Source: Doryteuthis pealeii (taxonomy: Eukaryota > Mollusca > Cephalopoda > Myopsida > Loliginidae). Taken from it: 64,000 nucleotides of DNA. Shown piece by piece: positions 11,626 to 21,299 of the stretch. Location of the stretch: contig CM042148.1 of NCBI GenBank assembly GCA_023376005.1, positions 76,144,571-76,208,570 on the forward strand. Reading direction: 5' to 3'. Position 1 is the stretch's first letter. Each line of letters starts with the position of its first letter. A program made the translations under genes and the position numbers. The notes beneath the pieces were generated by a model. That model made no database searches. It saw only the letters and a list, made by a program, of their open reading frames with translations, and had not been told where the DNA came from.

Positions 11626-11684
11626 ATGAAACAGAAAGTAATGCTATTATTGATGAAGAGACACTAAAAAAGAGAGTCCAGCAG
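11626..11684 (+). CDS. Window exon 3: start of LOTUS domain
   Basis: Acceptor cttgcttctcag, donor CAGCAG|gtagga. The join to exon 2 makes Tyr (T+AT), and the exon reads ETESNAIIDEETLKKRVQQ. The last ten residues begin helix 1 of the LOTUS/OST-HTH domain that continues in exon 4. The acidic start is the short spacer after the dsRBD. Residues 73-92. Confidence 0.88.
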
Positions 11685-11739
11685 GTAGGATTTCCTTCTA
11701 TCTTACTATTTTCTTCTAGTTCTCCTCTTAATTATACCA

Positions 11740-12262
11740 TCAGCAAGACGCATATGCTGACTGTATCCCCTGCACAATGGTAACCTGGTTATGACACTAA
11801 ACTGCATCTGGTGGTAAGACTCCAGTTCTGGAGCTCAGTGAAGTATAGAGTACCCCTTCATTGCCATTACTCAAATAGACCTGTTTGAAAGATAGATAGG
11901 AACACTTGATACCATCTAACTGTAAATTTGAGTTAAGAATAGTTACTTGAAGCTATAATTCTTTGTTAAGGATTATTATTAGCCACTTGATACCATATAA
12001 CTGTGCAAACAAATGATTATTATTAAATAGAAATAGTTACTTGAAACTATATAATTGTATATTTGAAATCATAAAACAATGTGCAAATTATTTTTATTAA
12101 ATAGAAATACTTGATATCATATAACTGTGTGCAAAAACATTTTTAAGAAATAACCACACAACAAATGTAAATATAAATGTACAATGTATGTGATCCCCTA
12201 ACCTCTTGGCATAAAATAACCATAGACAGGTTGACATGTTGTTAAAATCAATCAAGCCTCTT
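11740..12262 (+). repeat. RepB interspersed repeat, long copy
   Basis: Starts ATATGCTGACTGTATCCCCT and ends GACAGGTTGACATGTTGTTA then AAATCAATCAA. The middle contains repeated blocks around TTGATACCATATAACTGTG, which suggests internal duplication. Confidence 0.8.
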
Positions 12263-12287
12263 AAGTAATATAGACACCTCATCCTAT

Positions 12288-12635
12288 TCCCTTTTTGGCA
12301 AGCCCCAACACTTTTTATTATATATGTGCTAGAAGGCAGTGGCTGTAGATCTTAGTGTCCTGGTTATGATGTTAAACTTTCTCTGATGGTGAAGTTTCCA
12401 ATTCTGGAATATGGAGTACCCCGTCATCACTATTACTCCCAAGTCGGCTCTGACCCAAAGTGGTAGTACCTTTTAGGGTCCCATTTATGGGTTAAATAGA
12501 AAAAATGAGTTTTAAAAGAAAGTGTTTAAAAATAGTTTTTTAAAATTGAGTATCCATCAAGAATGAATAAAACAAAATGTCTTCGACATAAAATAACCCA
12601 ACAAGGGTTGACCTGCTATAAATCCAACCAACCTC
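12288..12635 (+). repeat. RepC interspersed repeat (RepB relative)
   Basis: Begins with CCCCAACACTTTTTATTATA and GTGCTAGAAGGCAGTGGCTG, shares the central GGTAGTACC...TAGGGTCCCAT block with RepB, and ends AACAAGGGTTGACCTGCTAT then AAATCCAACC. Similar copies lie at 19345-19880, 36395-36635 and 60577-60880. Confidence 0.75.
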
Positions 12636-12751
12636 TTTAAAGTTATAAGAGGAAATACCTACCTTTTTATCACAGTTTTTTAAAAATGCTTTTATATTTG
12701 TTGTGTTATGTGAAAATTGTCAATTCCACATTTCTTTTTTCTCTTTAATAG

Positions 12752-12879
12752 ATTGTTGTTTCAAATGGATTATGGGTGTCAAAATTGGCTGAGGAGTACA
12801 AAAAGAAATTTCAAGAAGACCCGCCTGATAACTTGGAAGCTTTAATCAAAACTTGGAAAGATATTTTTAATTTTGAGAT
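12752..12879 (+). CDS. Window exon 4: LOTUS domain core
   Basis: Acceptor tctctttaatag, donor GAGAT|gtaagt. It reads IVVSNGLWVSKLAEEYKKKF, then QEDPPDNLEALIKTWKDIF. The GLWVSKLAEEYKKKF stretch is the winged-helix helix 2/3 pattern of LOTUS (OST-HTH) domains. Known: LOTUS domains of the Oskar/TDRD5/TDRD7 group either bind and stimulate the Vasa helicase (extended LOTUS) or bind RNA. Which class this one belongs to cannot be told from sequence inspection. Residues 93-135. Confidence 0.92.
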
Positions 12880-12934
12880 GTAAGTAACTTTTTCAACGTT
12901 TTACTATTAATAGTGGTTATTTAAAAAAATATGG

Positions 12935-13275
12935 GGGTTTGTCTCTGTGGGGTAATGGTTAACTTATTGAAGTGTGGCAAGTGTAAGCAAGTTTGAATTC
13001 CAGTCATGCTATTTAACATTCACTTTTAGACGAATACCCTTAGGAATAGTATGAACCCCCCTCATCCTCCCAGTTATGGGTTAAATAGTAACACAACTGT
13101 TTCCTATTCCCTTGTTGCTCCTTCCATGAATTCACCACTGATGAATTCGTTAATTGGAGCCAGCTCAACCAACCTAGAGTAAATGCTGTCATAGAAACTA
13201 CTATTCTTCTACAAAGATGGCTTTGGCCTTAAATGACCCATAAAGGTTGATATGCCATTAAACAAAGAAACTAAG
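12935..13275 (+). repeat. RepA SINE with an extra internal block
   Basis: Head with TGGGGTAATGGTTAACTTA and tail GGTTGATATGCCATTAAACA. It is about 100 bp longer than other copies because of an inserted block near 13105-13190 that contains GAATTCACCACTGATGAATT. A related block in opposite orientation is seen at 15526-15575. Confidence 0.75.
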
Positions 13276-13524
13276 CCAAACCAGCTCTTGGCTGTAGTAT
13301 GACATAGTCAATTTAACAAGGGTCTTTGTGCATGTACACTTGGGCAAAGCCAAAAGTAACCTCATATTTAGAATATAGACCACCATTTTTTTTTTATTGC
13401 AAATTTGCTCCCTCCATTTTAGAAAGATTCAAGATTAACATAAAATTTTCTGACAAGGAGGAAAATGCACTAAAAGGATTTACTCACTTAAGTGAAATGG
13501 CTTCTTTATTTCACTCATCATATC

Positions 13525-13910
13525 AGGTTGTGCTGACAGCATGGATTCCCATGACTCTCTTGCCACCCATCCCTATCAGTTATCACTCTTGGCAGGTCTT
13601 CCACATGGCATCCAGTATCCTGCACAGTTGATCGATGTGGTCGGCCAACACTGGTGTGTCTTTGTATGGTTGTCCACAGGAGAATTTACTTATGAGTTCA
13701 TCCTTGCTTCTCCTGCATGCCTTGTTCATCTTACCTGGATGGTTTGTGTGATAGAAGGTAAGTGGCCATACAGCTGTGTTTTTTGTGGGTTTGCTTCCAG
13801 GATTTGTTCAAGACAGCACACAGCATCCTTTGTGTAGTTCCATCTAGCTTTTTCTCCAAGCATATTGCTAGAGTTCAAGTGGTGCATCATAAGTAGCACT
13901 GACATGGCTA
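13525..13910 (-). mobile_element. LINE 3' fragment, minus strand
   Basis: Same element as at 10905-11390 and 23690-24050. On the + strand these share AAGTGGCCATACA(G/A), TTCCAGGATTTGTTCAAGAC-like sequence and AGCTTTTTCTCCAA. It is a broken coding remnant. Confidence 0.65.
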
Positions 13911-13984
13911 CATGTATTTATTATTGATAACTTTCACTTCTGACCACTTGCCTTCTGATGTTGACATTTACTTTTAATCAAGGT

Positions 13985-14170
13985 TCAGGGTTTGATGCAG
14001 GTCCTCATCAACTTAGTGCATGAGTAGCTTGGGTTATCTGATCTATGTAGGAAAGCATCTGGGAGCTGACGGTTGGTGTGGTGCCCCCCTCAGCTGAAAA
14101 AAATCTCCCTGGTCTAGCTCTAGCAAAAAAGGGATAGACTCCCTTGCTGTTTGGATGATACTGACAATAA
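13985..14170 (+). repeat. RepD tRNA-derived SINE body (head truncated)
   Basis: Contains TTAGTGCATGAGTAGCTTGG, AAGCATCTGGGAGCTGA and GACTCCCTTGCTGT. It matches the body of the full-length copy at 47181-47425 but lacks the tRNA head. Confidence 0.75.
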
Positions 14171-14380
14171 GCCACTGTATATTTTAATTATATATTTTGA
14201 TGTAAAATTGACCATTATATAAAATAAGAAATAAAAATGCATATTTCTAAATACACAATGCAAAATAGAAACAAAAGTAATGAGGGAATTTTTTTTTTTT
14301 TTTTTTTCCTTTTATAATTTTTATATTGACTATTTTGAGATTTTTAATTTCAATTTTTAAAATCTTTTCATTTCTTTAAG

Positions 14381-14468
14381 TGCATTTGCCAATCTGGAAA
14401 TTGTCTATCCTTTGAAGCCACCGAAAATATCAGATATTGGTCCTCCAGCTCTGTCATTTACAGGCAAG
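14381..14468 (+). CDS. Window exon 5: end of LOTUS and spacer
   Basis: Acceptor tttctttaag, donor GGCAAG|gtaaga. The join to exon 4 makes Ile (AT+T). It reads AFANLEIVYPLKPPKISDIG, then PPALSFTGK. The first residues close the LOTUS fold and the rest is a Pro-rich spacer to the Tudor region. Residues 135-164. Confidence 0.88.
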
Positions 14469-14699
14469 GTAAGACTTTTGTATTTTTTCTTTTTTCTTTT
14501 CTTTTTTTTCCCCAAACTTGTTTTACTTTTCACATTCTTTGACTTGATTTGCTATGTCTTTATTTTATTTTTATCTCATTTATATTGAACAATATTATAA
14601 AATTCATTACAAAGAAGATTTTCAGATAGTTACTAATTCACAACTAAATTTTAAATGTTATTTTTCTAGTTAGTATTCAGTAAATGTATAGGAATCATA

Positions 14700-14950
14700 G
14701 TTGAAGCTGTTTGCATTTCACATAGCGCTAATACCTTTGGGAAAGGTATGAATCTAACTACTCTCCCTCCAGCTATGGGTAAATAGTAGGGCAGACTTGG
14801 CTCTTTAACTGTGGCTAGGTAACCAGTCTAGGAGAAGAAAAACTCTGAATTCAAATCTGTTAAACTCCACTTAAGAAATTGACTTTGTGTCATAATCCTA
14901 ATCATGTGGAGGGGTTGTTAAATATATAAATGTATAAAAATCTTCTTTTT
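14700..14950 (+). repeat. RepE tRNA-derived SINE (head missing)
   Basis: Contains CATTTCACATAGCGCTAATA, CTATGGGTAAATAGTAGGGC, GTCTAGGAGAAGAAAAACTC and the GTGGAGGGGTTG tail followed by TA-rich sequence. The fuller copy is at 41445-41745. Confidence 0.75.
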
Positions 14951-15904
14951 TTTTTTTTTTTTTTTTTTTTGTCTCCTTGGATTTTCTGACTGAAAAGGAC
15001 AACTTAAAAAAATAAATAAAACAACCATTTGCTTGAGAAGTCATATATAAATGACTTGATTTTCCAATGATTATCTGAATAAGTTCACATGATTGAAAGT
15101 AACAGCAGTCCTGGTATTGAGAGAGAGATTAATCAAGACAGATCACAGCTGGAAGTAGTTGTCTTAAGCCAGTAAATCTTAGCTTGAAAAACAAAAAATG
15201 ATGATTCAATTCTGAGTCCACCAAGTCAACATAAAGAATGAATAACTGAATGCATTGAAATGGTGTATGTCATAATAAATCTATTACCAAAGATTTTTGA
15301 ATTCATTTTCAATCGCCAGACAATCCACACTATCATGATCAAGGCATTATTTTATTTTTTATTTTATTTAAAAACTGCAGTATAAAAGCATCAAGGATTT
15401 ATATAATCTAAGCATTTTATCAGTCCAGAGTATCATTCATTTATTTCCACTTTTTCATTTCATTTTGTTACTTTGCTGTATTTTTCAAGTCCATATTCTG
15501 TTTCTGTGATAGCATTCACTTTGGGTTGGTTGAGCCGGTTCCAACCAACAAATTCACCTGTGGTGAATTCATGGAAGGAGTAACTAGGGAATATAAAATT
15601 CACAAGTGGTCTCCATACCCTGCATGCATATCCTGGTTATGGGAAGGTGATGTCTTTGTTTGCTGCAGATTTTCCATAGATGCAATGACAAGTATGCCAA
15701 AAGCTGTCCATTTTGGGTGACCCTACCAGAAACTTAAGTTCCCAACAGCATGGCTCTGAACTACCAAGTTTACATGGCTTTGCCACGATCAGGAAGGGTT
15801 GGACATATTCAATAGAATCTTTTTTTTTCTTTTCTTTTTTCTTACCAGTTATTTCTATTCAAGTCCAGACACTACCCACAAATACACATGCATTTCCCTC
15901 ATTC

Positions 15905-16200
15905 CACATTGTTGGCTGGGTTTGTAGAATATGCCAACAGCACCTCTGCTGAGGGGTAAAACCCTTCCCCCAATCGAACCACCTGTCGGCGGCAACCTGT
16001 AATGCCTGAGGACAGGATCCTCGTGATGTGAGCAGTCCGTGACCTGGATACTAAGTAGTCTCGTGACATGCAACACTCCACTTGAACCCTTACTTGTCAA
16101 GCCATAGCAATTTGATGATTGTCCCGACTGGATTCTTTGAATTGCTTTTATGGCAAACACCCAACACTTTTTATCATATACGTGCTTGAAGATAGTGGCT
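15905..16200 (+). repeat. RepC-type repeat, diverged
   Basis: GGGTTTGTAGAATATGCCAA, CTCTGCTGAGGGGTAAAACC and AACACTTTTTATCATATACG match the 19345-19880 copy. The central GC-rich block (15960-16090) differs from the other copies. Confidence 0.6.
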
Positions 16201-16574
16201 GAGGGTCAACCACAAAGTATTTATTAATGCACATGAAGTCATTTATAAACATGATTAGAAACAATGATTATTTAAAAAAAAAAAAATTAGTATTAAATAA
16301 CCTGCAAGGGTTGATATGCCGTTAGACACCAACCAACCAACTTCCCTCATTATAGATTAATAAAGAACATAGTATCAATTTTAAAGCCCAAATTGATCTT
16401 TAAATAAGAGATACTTGTACTCTTTTTTATTAGTCTGAACAGACAAGTTGGAAATGAATCATATTTTGATAGTTCTTATCTTTATTCATTAACAATACTT
16501 TCACTTTATTTCTTTCTTCAAGTAAATAATGATCATTGTTATAAGAAGACATTATCAATCTTTAGGTGGAGGTG

Positions 16575-16695
16575 GGGGGGGAGTCACTGTGGTGTAGTGG
16601 ATAAAATGCTGGACTGCAATATTGTAGTATTCAAGTTTAAACTCCAGTCATTTGGCATTAAATAACTCAAGAAGGGTGATATGCCATTAAACAAA
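16575..16695 (+). repeat. RepA SINE, internally deleted
   Basis: Head TCACTGTGGTGTAGTGGATA with CAAGTTTAAACTCCAGTC as B-box, joined directly to the tail GGCATTAAATAACTC and GATATGCCATTAAACAAAG. The middle third is missing. Confidence 0.75.
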
Positions 16696-16804
16696 GAATT
16701 CAAGCCATCAGTCTTTTAATCATGTAAGACAACATATCCTTTAAATTACTGTGCATCTCAAAAATGATGAAATGATTTAAAAATGTAACCTAAACCATTC
16801 ACCT

Positions 16805-17150
16805 GCCCTGTTGGTGAAGCTTAGAATAAGCTCACTGTATACTGTGTTTGTTAAGAATCCCTTAAAAATTGTTGTCCTGGGTACAACATTAAACCAGTTC
16901 TGGAGCTCTGGGGAGTGTGAAGTACCTTCATTGCATTTACTCACAGATCCACTCTGACCTTGAGTGCTTGTACCTGTTATGGTCCCATCAATGAGTCAAA
17001 TCTGTTTAAAAAAAATTGATATTCAATAGGTCCATGTGTAAAGAAACAACTACACAAAAAATAAGCATACAATGAATGCAATTCTCTAACCTCTAAGCAT
17101 AAAATAACTCTAGACAGGTTGATATGCCGTTAAAATCAGTCAGTCATACA
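16805..17150 (+). repeat. RepB interspersed repeat
   Basis: GTTGGTGAAGCTTAGAATAA at the start and CTAGACAGGTTGATATGCCG with TTAAAATCAGTCAGTC at the end. The tail is a RepA/RepB mixture (GATATGCC). Confidence 0.75.
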
Positions 17151-17294
17151 AACCCTTCAAATATATTTTGGCCATATGGGTGACAATTTTTTTTTTAAGT
17201 AAAAATTCTTGTACGTGGCAAATATTTTTCCAAACAAATTTTTTATTGATTCATTTTTATTATTACAATATTGGTTTATTTTTTTTAATTGCAG

Positions 17295-17332
17295 GAAGTG
17301 AGGATTGAAGATTCCCAAGTTTTAAACATAGG
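17295..17332 (+). CDS. Window exon 6: short exon before Tudor 1
   Basis: A 38-nt exon with acceptor ttttaattgcag and donor ATAGG|gtaagc. It reads EVRIEDSQVLNIG with the last codon split. It is supported by its clean splice sites and by fitting phase 0 in, phase 2 out, exactly as exons 5 and 7 require. Residues 165-177. Confidence 0.82.
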
Positions 17333-17575
17333 GTAAGCCTCCCTCTTTTCATGTTTTGAACAACCTCAATTTTTCCATTTTTTTTTTCCCTTTTATAATT
17401 TTCATCAATTTTAATCTGATTTATTCAGTTTTAATCCTTTATTATTATAAACCAGATTAAAAGCATGGTAAGAATAACCCAAAAGTGAAACCTTTTTCCA
17501 ATCACTGAGGAACAAAAAAAGTTTTGGAAAATGGGCCAAAACCTGACCTGTTTATCAAAAATGTTCTCAATCCCC

Positions 17576-17795
17576 AGTGATACCTATCATGTTCAAATCA
17601 TGCTGAAAGTACCGGTTCCTACTAGATCACCAAAGTTAAGTAGCAGTCAGCCTGTTCAATACTTAATTTGCTGACCACTTGAGCAACAAGAGGTACTGTT
17701 AGCAATCTGAATCTTTGGTTTATCAAAAATGACTTGATTCAACATTAAATGACCTGAAAATGGTTGATATACCAAAAACATAAAACAACCCAAAA
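17576..17795 (+). repeat. 5S-rRNA-derived SINE
   Basis: 17576-17710 follows eukaryotic 5S rRNA over its length: a GATACC start, GATCACCAAAGTTAAGTAG (5S GATCTCGGAAGCTAAGCAG), CCTGTTCAATACTT (5S CTGGTTAGTACTT), a TGACC block and GAGGTACTGTTAGCAATCTG matching the 5S 3' end. The tail then reads GATTCAACATTAAATGACC and TGGTTGATATACCA, the same 3' tail type as the tRNA-derived RepA. It is too diverged to be a working 5S gene. Tail pieces of the same family occur at 27305-27390 and 35790-35910. Confidence 0.7.
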
Positions 17796-18742
17796 AATGA
17801 TACCTGCATTGGAAAAATAAGATTTTAAAAATCTTTGGTTTCAGGTTATGCTTACCATGCATTTAACCATGACTATATCTATTAGTGCTTGATTTAAAAT
17901 GGGGGCATTATTTCTGGTTGCATGATGTTTGAAAACTTGGTGTTGCTCTAAAGAGATTTTTATGAACTTCCAATGTTTTTTTTTTTTTTTCATGACCTAC
18001 AAAGAACAAAAAAAAAAAACACAACAGAAATGAAGTGTGTAGAAAATATTTTTACTTTAAAGATGATCATTGATTTTAAAGAAATTTTGTTAATTTTATG
18101 AAACAAGTTGTCATAAAAGTAAAAATAGTTATTGCTTTTTGTTCTGCCATTATAACTATTTTTACTGTTTTACCCCTTATTTTGGAACCTCTGCACAAAT
18201 TGAATATGTGATCCTTTATTGTAAGCCCACTGTAACAAGTAACTTTTTGATCTTTATTAAAATCAGATATATTCAGGGTGTTGCAGTCTTGTTTTTTATC
18301 AGTATTTTAATAATCATTTTTTTTTTTTATAAATCTTTTATCTTTCTTCATTGTTATGATTGCATGACAATTTGGATTTAACATAATTTCATAATTACCA
18401 TTCATAAAAGTAAAAATAGATGTTGTTTGTTGTTCAGCCACATAGTTTTACGATTGAATTTTTTTTGGTAATAAATCTGAAACTTTTCGGTGTAGAAAAA
18501 TTTAGTTTAGAAATCCATGATTAAATCTTAATTCTACTCCTTTATTTTTTTCTCTGCTAACTTAACGTGATTATAAATTATTAACTCTTTGAACCCTTGA
18601 CTTAAAAAAAAATAAACATTCAAAGCTTACTCAAACTTTGCTCAAGGGTAGACACATCCTATCATTCCATTAAAAAAGGCAAAAAATGCTATAAATGGTC
18701 ACTATTCTTATCAAGTCATGCTGACTACACTGATTTTTTTTT

Positions 18743-19094
18743 ATAGTCTCTATGGCATAGCGGCTATCGTGACATCATAGTAAGTTTGAACGCTAATCAT
18801 GTTATTATGTTCACTTTTGACCCCCCCCCCTCATTGTCCCCCCAACTATGAGTTAAATAGTACCTGAGGCGTAATGACTAACCTACTGGACTTTAACATA
18901 GTAGTAAGCAAGTTCAAACACAAGTTCCTGTCACATTATTACGTCCACCTTCAAACTAATACGATTGGAAAAGGTATGAACCCCTTCATCTCCTTATCTA
19001 TGGGATAAATAGTACCTCTACCGTTCTTCTACAAGGTGGCTTTGGCATTAGATAACCCATAAAGGTTGATATTGTTATTAAACAAAGAAACCAA
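18743..19094 (+). repeat. Two RepA SINE copies in tandem
   Basis: The first copy (18743-18864) begins TCTATGGCATAGCGGCTA and stops at TTAAATAGTACC. The second starts there with GGCGTAATGACTAACCTACT and runs to GTTATTAAACAAAGAAACC. The first copy lacks its tail, as expected if the second inserted into it. Confidence 0.75.
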
Positions 19095-19202
19095 TTATCA
19101 TGTAAAGTATGAATTCTTGTTTGAAGAAAGAATGAAATCTCATTTTGTAATTTGTTTGTTACTTTTAAAAAAATGTTTTTTTGTTTGTTTTTTTACTTTT
19201 AG

Positions 19203-19314
19203 GGAAGAAGTTGTTGTGTACATGACTTTTATCTATTCCTGTGCCTGTTTCTACGTACAGCCGGAATGGAGTTGCATTTATAACATTGCAGAAGAAATGA
19301 ATAAACATTGCCAG
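19203..19314 (+). CDS. Window exon 7: N-terminal part of extended Tudor 1
   Basis: Acceptor tttacttttag, donor TGCCAG|gtttgc. The join makes Gly (GG+G), then EEVVVYMTFIYSCACFYVQP and EWSCIYNIAEEMNKHCQ. The pattern hydrophobic-V-x-hydrophobic ... FYVQ ... (I/L)xxxMNxxC is the first strand and linker helix of extended Tudor (SN-like) domains. Residues 177-214. Confidence 0.92.
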
Positions 19315-20082
19315 GTTTGCACTTTTTCTTCATTTAAACAACCCTATTGGCTAGGGTTTTAGAACACACTGCCTGCACCTCTGCAGAGGGGTAAGAACCC
19401 CCCAATGGAGACACCTGTTGACCATGGGTGCCACACCACTTTGGCTAGATGGTCGGTCGGAGAGTTCCCCAGCGATCAATTGGCTGGTAACATCAAGCCC
19501 TAGCACCTATTTGATTGTTCCAATGCTATATTGCCTTTATAGCAAACCCCCAACTCTTTTTATCATATATGTGCTAGAAGGCAGTGCCTGAAGGTTTTGA
19601 TGTCTTGGGTATGACATTAAACTCTATCTGATGGTGAAGTTCCAATTCTGGAGAATGTGGAGTACCCCTTCATCACCATTACTCCCAGGTTCACTCTGAT
19701 CTGGAGTGGTAGTACCTGTTACGGTCCCATCTATGGGTTAGATAGGAGAAAATAAGTTTTAAAAAATGTGTTTAAAAAAAGTATCCCATGAAGAATGAAT
19801 AAAACAAAAACATCTCTGGCATAAGATAACCTAATGGGTGGACATTCTGTAAACCAACCAACCAACCAACCAATCATCATTTGGAATTGTTTTTTACTTC
19901 TGCCTCCAGGTTTTCTTAGTAAAAAATTAACATATGTACTTGATTATCCTCCAATAATATCTAGAACTATTTGTTGATCTGCTGCATGGGCAACTGCCAT
20001 TCTTCCAAATAACCGTATTTTATTTTAATCTTAAGTTCTATTTTATGTAGAGAGATAAAGTTTTTCTTACTTTTCTTGTCAG
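19315..20082 (+). other. Intron 7
   Basis: Mostly one RepC element (19345-19880). Confidence 0.85.
19345..19880 (+). repeat. RepC interspersed repeat, long copy
   Basis: TTGGCTAGGGTTTTAGAACA, CTCTGCAGAGGGGTAAGAAC, TGTGCTAGAAGGCAGTGCCT and GGTAGTACCTGTTACGGTCC, with tail ACATTCTGTAAACCAACC running into (CCAA)n. It includes a GC-rich central block of about 140 bp that is absent from RepB. Confidence 0.8.
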
Positions 20083-20193
20083 GTTTCTTCTGTTGATATC
20101 AAAACTTTAGAAAGGAATGGATTTTGTGCAGCCCTTTACACAGTTGATGATAGCTGGTCTCGAGCATCCATCTTGAACATTGATGAAGAAAGG
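20083..20193 (+). CDS. Window exon 8: Tudor 1 core, first half
   Basis: Acceptor ttttcttgtcag, donor GAAAGG|gtgagt. It reads VSSVDIKTLERNGFCAALYT, then VDDSWSRASILNIDEER. FCAALYTVDDSWSRA is the canonical Tudor beta1-beta2 motif. The aromatic residues Tyr and Trp here are cage candidates for symmetric dimethyl-arginine. Residues 215-251. Confidence 0.95.
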
Positions 20194-20775
20194 GTGAGTT
20201 TCAGTTTGATTGTCATATTCACATAGACTTTACCTTTTAGATTTCTAATATAGTTTTTTAAAGGTGGGGGAGGGCTCACTGTGGCATAGTGGCTAACATG
20301 CTGGACTACGACATCGTTGTAAGTAAGTTTGAAATCCAGTTGGGCTATTGCGTTCACTTTTGGACTAATGCTCTTGGGAAAGGTGTGAAACCCCCCACCC
20401 ACCCGCTATGGGTTAAATAGTACAACTATTTTTCTACAAGGGTGGCTTTGGCATTAAATAACTTGTCATCATAGCTTCTGCTTTTAGTTTTTATAGAAGA
20501 ATTTAAAAATTTTACCCTTAATACACTTGTGTATTCTAACAATTTCTGTATCAACTTATGTTTGGTTGGAAATTCAGTTGACTTACCATGTAATAAAAAA
20601 GATATCATTGGTGTGTGATATTTGGATATTTTATCACTAAATTTAATTTCTATTCTAATTTTTATTTAGCTTTTATTATGAATATTTCTCTTTTTTTTTC
20701 TTTTAAATTTTTTCTTCTTTACTGATTGGTTAATATATTCTTTTTTTTTTTCTTCTATTTCTTTTTGTTACCCAG
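20194..20775 (+). other. Intron 8
   Basis: Holds one RepA copy (20262-20465) and pyrimidine-rich sequence. Confidence 0.85.
20262..20465 (+). repeat. RepA tRNA-derived SINE
   Basis: CTCACTGTGGCATAGTGGCT contains an A-box-like TGGCATAGTGG, and GTAAGTTTGAAATCCAG stands for the B-box. It ends at GGCATTAAATAACT, lacking the terminal GATATGCC tail. Confidence 0.78.
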
Positions 20776-20916
20776 GATGAAGTGGAGGTTTATTACGTTG
20801 ACTATGGCAACACTGAGAAAATTCATGTAAACAGGATTACAAGACTTCCTGAAAGTGTTGCTAAATATCCTGTACAAGCTGTGCTTTGTGGATTATTTGG
20901 AATTGCTCCCCCAGAG
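20776..20916 (+). CDS. Window exon 9: Tudor 1 core, second half
   Basis: Acceptor ttgttacccag, donor CCAGAG|gtaagt. It reads DEVEVYYVDYGNTEKIHVNR, then ITRLPESVAKYPVQAVLCGL and FGIAPPE. VYYVDYGNTE is the Tudor beta3-beta4 hallmark with both tyrosines and the Asn of the methyl-arginine cage. P(V)QA is the conserved exit. Residues 252-298. Confidence 0.96.
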
Positions 20917-20967
20917 GTAAGTCAGACTTAGTTCCAATTTATTTTAGGGGGAAGAGTAAAACATCTA

Positions 20968-21273
20968 GTTGTTAGTTTCAAGTGACGAAATAGCTTCTAG
21001 TTGTTAGTTCAAGTGACGAAATAGCTTGTAGTTGTTAGCTTCAAGTGACGAAATAGCTTGTAGTTGTTAGCTTCAAGTGACGAAATAGCTTGTAGTTGTT
21101 AGCTTCAAGTGACGAAATAGCTTGTAGTTGTTAGCTTCAAGTGACGAAATAGCTTGTAGTTGTTAGCTTCAAGTGACGAAATAGCTTGTAGTTGTTAGCT
21201 TCAAGTGACGAAATAGCTTGTAGTTGTTAGCTTCAAGTGACGAAATAGCTTGTAGTTGTTAGCTTCAAGTGAT
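20968..21273 (+). repeat. 32-bp minisatellite, about 10 units
   Basis: Units with the core TTGTTAGCTTCAAGTGACGA repeat every 32 bases (TCAAGTGA at 21041, 21073, 21105, 21137, 21169, 21201, 21233, 21265). The first two or three units carry small differences (GTTAGTTTC, GTTAGTTC, CTTCTAG). The later units are identical, except that the last one ends in GATGACC. Confidence 0.95.
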
Positions 21274-21299
21274 GACCACAATAATCAGTTTCTTCAATT

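Larger units (their letters stand above)
11685..12751 (+). other. Intron 3
   Basis: Almost filled by two related repeats in tandem: RepB at 11740-12262 and RepC at 12288-12635. Confidence 0.85.
12880..14380 (+). other. Intron 4
   Basis: Holds a RepA copy (12935-13275), a minus-strand LINE fragment (13525-13910), a RepD SINE body (13985-14170) and a long T-run before exon 5. Confidence 0.85.
14469..17294 (+). other. Intron 5
   Basis: Holds RepE (14700-14950), a 30-base T-run (14943-14970), a stretch related to RepA's inserted block (15526-15575), RepC/B-type sequence (15905-16200), a RepA-type tail (16280-16335), a short RepA (16575-16695) and RepB (16805-17150). 14971-15520 shows nothing recognisable. 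Confidence 0.85.
17333..19202 (+). other. Intron 6
   Basis: Holds a 5S-rRNA-derived SINE (17576-17795) and two RepA copies joined head to tail (18743-19094). 17800-18740 is AT-rich with no recognisable element. Confidence 0.85.

Noticed and set aside
17576..17710. A functional 5S rRNA gene
   Set aside because: The control region is diverged at many positions and the copy carries a SINE tail.
20968..21273. A CRISPR array
   Set aside because: Pure tandem repetition with period 32 and no spacers, in an animal intron.
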